Shown one piece after another: positions 1 through 5,561 of a stretch of DNA of 7,788 bases. The stretch comes from Oscillospiraceae bacterium (lineage in GTDB: Bacteria; Bacillota; Clostridia; Oscillospirales; Ruminococcaceae). The notes below the pieces were generated by a model, which worked only from the letters and a program-made list of their open reading frames with translations, was not told the DNA's origin and made no database searches. Each line of letters opens with the position of its first letter. The first letter of the stretch is position 1. A program made the translations under genes and the position numbers. The stretch covers positions 1 to 7,788 of the forward strand of contig WQXP01000048.1 in NCBI GenBank assembly GCA_009784765.1. The letters are read 5' to 3'.

Positions 1-373
1 AGAATATATTACACATGACCAAACCTTGTTTATATTCGAACACGTTTTTTTCCTTGTTGAACATGGTGAATCCTGTTATGTCCGAAGCCATAACATCGGG
101 GGTGAATTGCGCACGTTTGCAGTTAAGCCCCATTGACTTGCCGAGTGCCATCGCAAGTGTTGTTTTGCCGACCCCGGGTACGTCTTCAATCAAGACGTGT
201 CCGCGGGATAAAAGCGCAATCAGCAGAAGTTTAATCACATCGCGTTTACCGATGACGACTTTCTCAACCTCATCTGCGATAGCAAGGATTTTATTGTACG
301 ACTCTCCCGTAAGCGGGGCAGGAGACGCAGCAGTGCTGATGTTTTGCTGATGTTCTGTCATGTTAGGAGTCAT
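1..373 (-). CDS. MoxR-family AAA+ ATPase, N-terminal part (runs off the left edge)
   Basis: Only the first 124 codons are present. MoxR proteins are AAA+ ATPases thought to act as chaperones that mature or insert cofactors into partner proteins, often von Willebrand A-domain proteins encoded nearby. The sequence shows the family's N-terminal helix (about residues 25-55, including VVIGKRDVI), a Walker A loop EDVPGVGKTT at about 63-72, and the following FTPDVMASDITG block at 90-101, which matches the MoxR consensus FTPDLLPSDITG. Walker B, sensor and arginine-finger regions lie outside the window. I chose the ATG at 373 over the in-frame ATG at 361. An AAAGGA inside the end of the upstream Smr gene sits about 12 nt before 373, whereas 361 has no ribosome site. 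It begins 3 nt after the Smr stop, so the two are cotranscribed and probably translationally coupled. Family assignment is firm; the client is unknown because downstream genes are not visible. Confidence 0.9.
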   Translation of the reverse strand, partial: MTPNMTEHQQNISTAASPAPLTGESYNKILAIADEVEKVVIGKRDVIKLLLIALLSRGHVLIEDVPGVGKTTLAMALGKSMGLNCKRAQFTPDVMASDITGFTMFNKEKNVFEYKQGLVMCNIF

Positions 374-376
374 GTT

Positions 377-625
377 TTATTGTTTTCCTTTCAAATATAT
401 AGTACTCTCGCCGTCGTTGGCGAAACAGGGCATAACCTCGCTTATTCGCGTGCAAGACAGCCCCGTGCGAACTAAATCGCGCAGAACCGTTCCGCGATTA
501 CACCCGTGAATAACTAAGATTTTCTCCGCATTATGCGGGGCGCGATTGATTTCGAACTCTAACTGCCGCTTAGCACGAGAGGGTTCAAATCCGTGAATGT
601 CAATAGTCTTGTACGGCTTTTTCAT
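377..625 (-). CDS. Stand-alone Smr-domain protein (82 aa)
   Basis: The protein is almost entirely one small Smr domain, the C-terminal domain of MutS2, which in characterised members binds or nicks nucleic acid. Visible motifs are IDIHG at residues 8-12 (the family's LDLHG) and IHGCNRGT at 39-46 (the family's HGxGxG loop, here less glycine-rich), then a helix with LRDLVRTGL and a final beta strand STIYLK. Very short stand-alone Smr proteins with this HG-x-x-x-G-T-xLR pattern are familiar from Clostridia. The ATG at 625 follows an AAGGTG ribosome site that overlaps the stop region of the upstream sensor gene, with 11 nt between the genes. It is the middle gene of a sensor-Smr-MoxR operon. Whether it has nuclease activity cannot be read from the sequence, and no catalytic substitution can be judged with certainty. 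Confidence 0.82.
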   Translation of the reverse strand: MKKPYKTIDIHGFEPSRAKRQLEFEINRAPHNAEKILVIHGCNRGTVLRDLVRTGLSCTRISEVMPCFANDGESTIYLKGKQ

Positions 626-636
626 AGCTTCTCACC

Positions 637-2109
637 TTATTTCGACTTCGCGGCTGCCTTTGCAATCACTTCTTCCGCGACAATCGGCGTATTATTCACA
701 ACAACCCGACCAAGCCGCGCTTTCACGACTATGCGCTTGCCCGTATCTTCCGTGTAACCGCTGCCGAGAAGAGACACGATTTTCGCCTCGACTTTTTTGC
801 AGACTCCTTCCGACGCGCTTTGTATAATCATGAGAAACTCTGCTTTTCCGTGCCTCCCGATTTTACAGCGAACTCCGCGTTCACGCGCCGCCTTACGAAG
901 AGCAAGCACAGTGAACTTCAAGAGCAAATCGCCGCTGGTGTGGCTGTAAGTGTGAATGAACTCTTCAAACCCGTCTAAAGCTATGTGGATAACAGCAAAA
1001 GGAGCGAATTGAGTGTGCGAATCGGAAAGTGCAAGCTCGCGGATACAGTCGCTGAGTGATTCCGCCGTATACGCGCCTGTAATCGCGTCGCGATTGTATT
1101 TAGAAAGCCGCAGTCTTTCGATTTTTTTCTCCGTGTTTTCTTCAGGAGGCTTGGGTTTGGTGCTTTCGATATAGTCGTTAAAACGCGCCGCCAATACGCC
1201 GTAGTCGTTACGACGGGCTACATCGGCACGAACACCCGGCTCTCCCTTTTTGAATCGCTCAAGTGCTGCCGATATGACTTCAATGGGCTTTGAATGCCGC
1301 TTCGAGAGCGCGATACTCATGAACAGTGCGGCAATCAGCAGCACAAGGGCAGTCGCGAGTACGGCGTTTGAAGCGACACCCGCAAATTCACGCGCTTTGA
1401 CAACGTCGCCGATAATTGCCGCACGCCACATCGGTTCTGTTTCAAGAGCCTCCGGGCGAACACGCATGACTTCTTCACGCCCGCGCGACGGTTCGCTAAT
1501 CAGCGACTGTTCCCGAATAACACGCCCTTGGTCTAAGGCATTGCCTGCGGGGTCAACGAAGGACAGCCGCCCCTCGAAAGGAAGCGCGACGGTGCTGATT
1601 ATATGGTCTAACACATCCGGCGAATAAACAACCATAAGGGTATGTGTTTCACTCGACCCGCCGCCGAACTCTGCGCGAATGCCGAGAGCATACTCGCGGG
1701 AGGAGGCGGGTTTAAGCCCAAGCAGGAAAACTTCATTCTCCCCCGGGAAGCCGTGAATTTCGCGGGTGATGTGGGCATGGTCGCCGCTGCCTACATTCGA
1801 GTAGAGATTATTCACGCCGATAAAAGCTATGTTGGGGTGATTCGCCGCGTATTCGACTAAAAAAGCACGGCGGGCAGAAGTTGTTTCGAACTCCTCCGCG
1901 ATTTGGCACAATGCCGCGAAGCTGCCTCTGAGTGACTCGGTGTAGTTCTCAAGGACGACTGCGTGAGTCTGCGCGGCGTTATCTGCAAGATGGGCGTAAT
2001 CCCCCCTCACCTGTGCAGAGAACAACACAGATACCGCAAATGCGAACACAAGCACGGCAGATGCCGAAAGCCACACCCCCATCAGCGCGATTGTTGTTTT
2101 GGTTTTCAT
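637..2109 (-). CDS. Membrane sensor: extracytoplasmic domain, HAMP, degenerate GGDEF domain
   Basis: This 490-residue protein is laid out as a bacterial transmembrane receptor. A first membrane helix spans about residues 4-33, an extracytoplasmic sensing domain about 34-245 (probably Cache/PAS-like, not firmly identified), a second membrane helix about 248-268, a HAMP-like linker about 269-320, and a C-terminal GGDEF fold about 339-485. The GGDEF fold is recognisable from RDAITGAYTAESL, the HTYSHTSGDLLL segment and GRHGKAEF. The signature is degenerate: RxGGDEF reads RHGKAEF, the metal-binding first Asp of the D-L-D motif is Ala (IALDGF), and the Asn of the usual FKxIND is Ile. The inhibitory-site RxxD reads RGVR. 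It is therefore very unlikely to make cyclic di-GMP. I prefer the ATG at 2109 to the GTG at 2124, because the GTG lies inside the likely ribosome site AAAGGTG. It is the first gene of the operon with Smr and MoxR. Confidence 0.8.
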   Translation of the reverse strand: MKTKTTIALMGVWLSASAVLVFAFAVSVLFSAQVRGDYAHLADNAAQTHAVVLENYTESLRGSFAALCQIAEEFETTSARRAFLVEYAANHPNIAFIGVNNLYSNVGSGDHAHITREIHGFPGENEVFLLGLKPASSREYALGIRAEFGGGSSETHTLMVVYSPDVLDHIISTVALPFEGRLSFVDPAGNALDQGRVIREQSLISEPSRGREEVMRVRPEALETEPMWRAAIIGDVVKAREFAGVASNAVLATALVLLIAALFMSIALSKRHSKPIEVISAALERFKKGEPGVRADVARRNDYGVLAARFNDYIESTKPKPPEENTEKKIERLRLSKYNRDAITGAYTAESLSDCIRELALSDSHTQFAPFAVIHIALDGFEEFIHTYSHTSGDLLLKFTVLALRKAARERGVRCKIGRHGKAEFLMIIQSASEGVCKKVEAKIVSLLGSGYTEDTGKRIVVKARLGRVVVNNTPIVAEEVIAKAAAKSK

Positions 2110-2121
2110 TCTATATATAAA

Positions 2122-2128
2122 CACCTTT
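2122..2128 (-). promoter_or_regulatory. Ribosome binding site of the sensor gene
   Basis: AAAGGTG on the minus strand lies 12 nt before the ATG at 2109. The alternative GTG start at 2124 would use three bases of this same motif and would have no ribosome site of its own. This favours the shorter protein. The spacing is on the long side, but the same operon's MoxR gene shows a similar one. Confidence 0.5.
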
Positions 2129-2167
2129 GATAGTATGATTCTTTATGCTAAAGTACATTCATTTTTA

Positions 2168-2196
2168 ATCATAACATATATTTCGCAAAAAGTAAA
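2168..2196 (-). promoter_or_regulatory. Candidate sigma-A promoter for the sensor-Smr-MoxR operon
   Basis: On the minus strand there is a -35 box TTTACT at 2196-2191 (4 of 6 consensus bases), a 17-bp spacer, and a -10 box TATGAT at 2173-2168 (5 of 6). Transcription would begin near 2161, giving a leader of about 50 nt before the ATG at 2109. The surrounding AT-rich sequence produces chance matches easily, so this is a plausible but unproven promoter. It is back to back with the phosphofructokinase promoter: the two -35 boxes are about 38 bp apart, close enough for one regulator to affect both. Confidence 0.42.
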
Positions 2197-2234
2197 TAGC
2201 ATTATGAATTTTTATCAAAATTTAAGGGAAAGTG

Positions 2235-2264
2235 TTGACAAGGGGAATGATAATGTGATATAAT
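2235..2264 (+). promoter_or_regulatory. Strong sigma-A promoter for the phosphofructokinase-peptidase operon
   Basis: A perfect -35 box TTGACA (2235-2240) and a perfect -10 box TATAAT (2259-2264) are separated by 18 bp. A TG at 2256-2257, one base before the -10 box, makes it an extended -10 promoter. The AT-rich stretch just upstream (about 2203-2226) could serve as an UP element. The expected transcription start is near 2271, leaving a leader of about 32 nt with no room for a riboswitch or attenuator. I see no convincing operator or catabolite-response box. This reads as a high-level, possibly constitutive promoter. Confidence 0.85.
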
Positions 2265-2286
2265 ATTACTTATTGACATTCGACGG

Positions 2287-2292
2287 AAAGGA
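2287..2292 (+). promoter_or_regulatory. Ribosome binding site of the phosphofructokinase gene
   Basis: AAAGGA lies 10 nt before the ATG at 2303. It fixes the start there. The in-frame TTG at 2273 lies almost at the predicted transcription start and has no ribosome site, so the ten extra residues it would add are not part of the protein. Confidence 0.75.
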
Positions 2293-2302
2293 ACATAAAA
2301 CT

Positions 2303-3385
2303 ATGGAAAAGCGCAAAATCGGAATTTTGACCAGCGGAGGAGACTGCCCTGCATTAAACGCCGCTATGCGGGGGTTAATCCTTGCTTGCAATCAACTTAT
2401 GGGGGCAGATAATGTCGAATTTATCGGCATTCTTAACGGCTTCCACGGGCTTATTAACAATCAGGTGCGAAAGCTTGAGGGGGCAGACTTTGACGGGCTT
2501 CTCACCAAAGGAGGGACTTTTCTCGGCTCAAAACGCACGCCCTTTAAGATGATGCAGGTTGTCGAAGAGGACGGGGTTGACAAAGTCGCGAAAATGAAGG
2601 AAACATATAATGCACTCGGGCTGAGTTGTTTTGTTACTCTCGGCGGGAACGGCACCCACAAAAACGCAAACTTGCTCTCTTCTGAGGGGTTGAACGTGAT
2701 TGCTATGCCGAAAACAATCGACAACGACATTCCGGGGACAGATGTAACTTTCGGCTTCCACACCGCTGTAGAAATAGGCGCAGAGGCGTTAGACAGGATT
2801 CGAACGACGGCGCGTTCTCATAACCGCGTAATCGTCGTTGAAGTCATGGGGAATAAATCCGGGTGTTTGTCGCTGTATGCGGGAATGGGGGCAGGGGCTG
2901 ATGTTATTCTTATCCCTGAAATTCCCTACACATATGAGCTGTTGTTTGAGGCAATTTCGCGAAAAACTGCAGCGGAGGGTCATGCAATCGTAGTTGTGGC
3001 GGAGGGTGCGTTGGACAGCGTTGAAGCGGCACTCCCGAAATTAGAGCGTGAGAAGAAGCGTCTTGACAGTGGCGAAAGAACCGTTACGGAACGGCTGACT
3101 AAGCTCATTCAAGAAAAAACAGGGGCAGAGAGCCGCTCTGTCGTTCTCGGGCATATGCTTCGCGGAGGAACGCCGTCGGGGTATGACCGTGTTCTCGCGA
3201 CACAGTTCGGCTCACGGGCTGCTTTCTTGATTCAATCAAATATGTACGGTTATACAGTCGCGAAAAAAGGAAACGTAGTTATGGAAAACAAACTCGCGGA
3301 TATAGTGGGCAAACCGCGCCGCGTTGATGTTTCAAGCCCTGTAGTAAAAGCCGCAAGAAGTGTGGGGATTAGCTTTGGTGACTGA
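2303..3385 (+). CDS. pfkA: 6-phosphofructokinase, group III type, probably ATP-dependent
   Basis: This 360-residue enzyme would phosphorylate fructose 6-phosphate to fructose 1,6-bisphosphate in cytosolic glycolysis. The N-terminus carries the nucleotide-loop motif GILTSGGDCPALNA (residues 7-20). GGTFLGS (70-76), GGNGT (114-118), PKTIDND (136-142, with the catalytic Asp of TIDND), VVEVMG (178-183), and LGHMLRGGTPSGYDR (282-296, substrate His and Arg) follow in family order. At the donor-specificity positions (E. coli Gly104 and Gly124) it has Gly117 and Lys137. Gly at the first points to ATP, since pyrophosphate enzymes have Asp there; Lys at the second is usual in group III. The Asp103 position is Asn116, a feature I recall from clostridial relatives. 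Arg175 and Arg278 correspond to E. coli Arg162 and Arg243. A charged helix near 240-272 makes it longer than the 320-residue E. coli enzyme. It is transcribed from the strong promoter upstream and overlaps the peptidase gene. Confidence 0.93.
   Translation: MEKRKIGILTSGGDCPALNAAMRGLILACNQLMGADNVEFIGILNGFHGLINNQVRKLEGADFDGLLTKGGTFLGSKRTPFKMMQVVEEDGVDKVAKMKETYNALGLSCFVTLGGNGTHKNANLLSSEGLNVIAMPKTIDNDIPGTDVTFGFHTAVEIGAEALDRIRTTARSHNRVIVVEVMGNKSGCLSLYAGMGAGADVILIPEIPYTYELLFEAISRKTAAEGHAIVVVAEGALDSVEAALPKLEREKKRLDSGERTVTERLTKLIQEKTGAESRSVVLGHMLRGGTPSGYDRVLATQFGSRAAFLIQSNMYGYTVAKKGNVVMENKLADIVGKPRRVDVSSPVVKAARSVGISFGD
3364..3368 (+). promoter_or_regulatory. Probable ribosome binding site of the peptidase gene
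   Basis: GGGGA lies inside the end of the phosphofructokinase gene, 9 nt before the GTG at 3378. It supports a GTG start there rather than the in-frame GTG at 3360, which precedes this motif and has only weak purine-rich sequence upstream. The match to the ribosome is modest, in keeping with translation coupled to the upstream gene. Confidence 0.45.
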
Positions 3386-4559
3386 TACTCTGAAAAGACA
3401 AGAACTGCTCTCACGCATTGAGCGGCTTCACGCTTTGCTCAAAGGCGCGCAATCGACGACATTCGCGGCGTTTATCGCCGACAAGGTCAACCAGTATTAC
3501 TTCACGGGGACTTTGCAGGACGGGCTTTTCGTGCTGCTGTCTACGGGCGATTATGTGTTCTTTGTCCGCAACAGCCATGAACGCGCTTTAGCAGAATCGC
3601 CGCTTCCTGCCGAAAAAATCCTGCCTATGGCTTCTTATAAAGACATTGCTGCCGTAATCGGGGGCGATTTAGGTGTCATTTTTCTTGAGAGCGAGGTGGT
3701 AACTCACGCTATGCTCGGGCGGCTCTCTAAGTATTTTAACCTTGATGATGTCAAGGCTCTTGACAGGTTTATTTTAGCTGTACGCGCAGTCAAAAGCGAA
3801 AGCGAACTCGCGATTATGCGCGAAGCGGGGCGGCTTCATGCTGTCTTGCTTGAAGAAAAAATCCCTGCTCTTATGCGGGCGGGAATGAACGAGGCAGAGT
3901 TCACGGCGGATATTTACTCAGCGATGCTTGCACTCGGGCATCACGGCGTGTCGCGCTTTTCGATGTTCCAGATGCACATGGTAATCGGGCAGCTCGGCTT
4001 TGGCGAAAACTCGCTCTATCCCACTAACTTCGACGGCGCAGGGGGAATGCGCGGGTTATGCCCCGCAGTTCCGAGCGTCGGCGACCGTTCGCGGACTCTG
4101 CGAAAGGGCGACTTGGTTTTCGTAGACGTAGGCTTCGGGATTGACGGCTATCACACCGACAGAACGCAAATCTACTCTTTCGCCGCAGAGCCGTCTGCAG
4201 AGGCGAAAGCCGCTCATTCGCGGTGTTTGCAGGTGCAGAAGTCCGTCGCGGCTATGCTGAAGCCGGGGGCGATTCCCGCAGAGATTTACACAGCGGTCGT
4301 TTCAGAGGGCTTCGAAAACCGCAACGTCAAATTTCTCGGGCACGGCGTAGGGCTGTACGTTGACGAGTTCCCTGTAATCGCAAGCGGCTTTACTGCGCCT
4401 CTTGAGGCGAACATGACAATCGCCCTCGAACCGAAAATCGGCATAGAGGGCGGCAAATCAATAGGCTTAGTCGGCGGTGAAGACACCTATGTCGTTACTC
4501 CGAGCGGCGGTGAGTGCCTCACAGGGGGTGAGAAGCCAATCATGGTGGTTGACAGTTGA
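3378..4559 (+). CDS. M24-family metallopeptidase (Xaa-Pro peptidase type)
   Basis: This 393-residue cytosolic protein has the two-domain layout of creatinase/prolidase-like M24B peptidases. An N-terminal creatinase-like domain spans about residues 10-135 and a pita-bread catalytic domain about 145-380. All five metal ligands are visible (numbered from the GTG): Asp250 in VFVDVG, Asp261 in GYHTDRTQ, His322 in FLGHGVG, Glu351 in IALEPK and Glu368 in GGEDTYVVT. The enzyme should therefore be an active two-metal peptidase, most likely removing an N-terminal residue before proline or splitting Xaa-Pro dipeptides. The His usually found shortly after the GHG motif (as in VHE) is Asp here (VDE), which I recall in some clostridial homologues. 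The GTG start at 3378 overlaps the phosphofructokinase stop by 8 nt, so the genes share an mRNA and translation is probably coupled. A ligase-like non-peptidase role is unlikely but cannot be excluded. Confidence 0.87.
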   Translation: MTDTLKRQELLSRIERLHALLKGAQSTTFAAFIADKVNQYYFTGTLQDGLFVLLSTGDYVFFVRNSHERALAESPLPAEKILPMASYKDIAAVIGGDLGVIFLESEVVTHAMLGRLSKYFNLDDVKALDRFILAVRAVKSESELAIMREAGRLHAVLLEEKIPALMRAGMNEAEFTADIYSAMLALGHHGVSRFSMFQMHMVIGQLGFGENSLYPTNFDGAGGMRGLCPAVPSVGDRSRTLRKGDLVFVDVGFGIDGYHTDRTQIYSFAAEPSAEAKAAHSRCLQVQKSVAAMLKPGAIPAEIYTAVVSEGFENRNVKFLGHGVGLYVDEFPVIASGFTAPLEANMTIALEPKIGIEGGKSIGLVGGEDTYVVTPSGGECLTGGEKPIMVVDS

Positions 4560-4566
4560 CAGCCCC

Positions 4567-5475
4567 CTAATACTCATATTCGCTTCCGCCGATGAACTCC
4601 CGGGTGAGTGAGTTTTGGGGTACGTAATCCGCACTCATTTCGAAAAGGTCTTTGAGCGTAGCAATCAATCCGCCATGCCCGCCCAAGTTCTCGTTCTTGA
4701 GGAAGGCTTTATACACGCACAGCTCATAGGGCAAGAAAGTGTCTATGTGATGCTCTGCGTAGCATTTATATGGCAAGATGTACTGCTCTTCGCCGCGCTG
4801 AACCGTGTCGAACAGGTTCAAAATCCACTGAGTTTCCCGCCCGCGAAAGAGCTTGTCGCGAATGAGCCGCCGCATGAGGCGTATCTTCGACGGGTGAAGC
4901 AGCTTCCCGCTCCCGCGCTTAACGCGAGTACGCACACTGACGTACACCCCCTGTGAATGCTCCGATACCACGCCCGTAACTGCGGGGTTCAGCGCGTGAA
5001 TGCCCTCAAGGATTACAAGCTCATTCTTTCCTCGGCGAAACTGTTCGCCGGGGATTTGCTTTTGGTTCACAAAGTCAAAAATCGGCTGGGTGAAAGTTTC
5101 CCCAAACCACATTTTTTCGAGATGTTCTGCCAACTGCTCGCTTTCGAGCCTGTTCGGCGACTCAAAATCCACCGTGCCGTCGGCTTCATAGACTGTACGC
5201 GGGTCGTCCATGGCGATGAAGTAATTGTCCATAGACATAGTGTAAGTCTTAAACCCGCGTTCGCACAGCAGTTCACGCAGGCGAAAAGCCGATGATGTTT
5301 TCCCTGAGCCGCTGGGCCCCGACAGTAGAATCACGGGCTTTTCGGCGGCATTGTCAATGAGCGACTGCGCGACTAAATCTAACTTTCGGCTGTATCGCTC
5401 TTCCGACTCTGCGACGAACTCGCGCTGCCCCGCCTCAAGCTTAGCATTGATTGTTTCTGTTGATAATACTCTCAT
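4567..5475 (-). CDS. Uridine-kinase/phosphoribulokinase-family P-loop kinase
   Basis: This 302-residue protein has a helical N-terminal extension (about 1-45) and then a kinase domain. Motifs in order are Walker A GPSGSGKT (53-60), SMDNYF (81-86, the family's S-D-D-Y-F element), VDFESP (102-107), PIFDF (131-135), LEGIHALN (156-163) and a lid region RLIRDKLFRG (203-212) followed by VQRGEE (225-230). This order matches uridine kinase-like nucleoside kinases of Clostridia, which phosphorylate uridine or cytidine for pyrimidine salvage. Many of those carry an N-terminal TGS-type domain of roughly 200 residues that is absent here. The exact substrate is not fixed by the sequence. The ATG at 5475 has a strong AAGGAG 8 nt upstream. 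It lies 86 nt after the GH94 gene on the same strand, with an inverted repeat between them, so co-transcription is possible but not certain. Its stop is 7 nt from that of the convergent peptidase gene. Confidence 0.82.
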   Translation of the reverse strand: MRVLSTETINAKLEAGQREFVAESEERYSRKLDLVAQSLIDNAAEKPVILLSGPSGSGKTSSAFRLRELLCERGFKTYTMSMDNYFIAMDDPRTVYEADGTVDFESPNRLESEQLAEHLEKMWFGETFTQPIFDFVNQKQIPGEQFRRGKNELVILEGIHALNPAVTGVVSEHSQGVYVSVRTRVKRGSGKLLHPSKIRLMRRLIRDKLFRGRETQWILNLFDTVQRGEEQYILPYKCYAEHHIDTFLPYELCVYKAFLKNENLGGHGGLIATLKDLFEMSADYVPQNSLTREFIGGSEYEY

Positions 5476-5502
5476 TGCGCATTCTCCTTGTTAAAATCAG
5501 TA

Positions 5503-5551
5503 AACCGCCGAAAATTCAGCCGGCAAATACCGGAAGAAGTTTTCGGCGGTT
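5503..5551 (-). terminator. Nested inverted repeat between the GH94 and kinase genes, possible weak terminator or attenuator
   Basis: Perfect 12-bp arms AACCGCCGAAAA (5503-5514) and TTTTCGGCGGTT (5540-5551) enclose a 25-nt loop. The loop holds a smaller hairpin of two CCGG blocks (5520-5523 and 5530-5533) around six bases. It lies 11 nt after the GH94 stop and ends before the kinase ribosome site. In minus-strand RNA the stem is followed by an interrupted U-rich stretch (UUUACUGAUUUU), weaker than a classical terminator tail. It could end most GH94 transcripts, protect their 3' end, or tune kinase expression. Confidence 0.5.
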
Positions 5552-5561
5552 GCCTTCTTCA

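Noticed and set aside
15..350. Plus-strand open frame of 111 codons at the left edge
   Set aside because: It mirrors the MoxR ATPase, whose Walker A and FTPD motifs are on the minus strand.
2110..2124. GTG at 2124 as the sensor start
   Set aside because: It sits within the probable ribosome site for the ATG at 2109 and has none of its own.
2273..2302. TTG at 2273 as the phosphofructokinase start
   Set aside because: It is at the predicted transcription start; the ATG at 2303 has a good AAAGGA and fits the family N-terminus.
4549..4562. Tandem TTGACAG repeat at the peptidase stop, containing -35-like boxes
   Set aside because: Two copies of 7 nt with no -10 box at a suitable distance and no gene downstream on the plus strand; judged chance.
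4523..4568. AGGGGG and CCCCCT as a terminator stem at the convergent gene ends
   Set aside because: The stem is only 6 bp with a 34-nt loop and no U-tract on either strand.
4615..5295. Plus-strand open frames of 112-113 codons across the kinase gene
   Set aside because: Both are antisense to a well-supported kinase with Walker A and family motifs, and show no ribosome site or domain.
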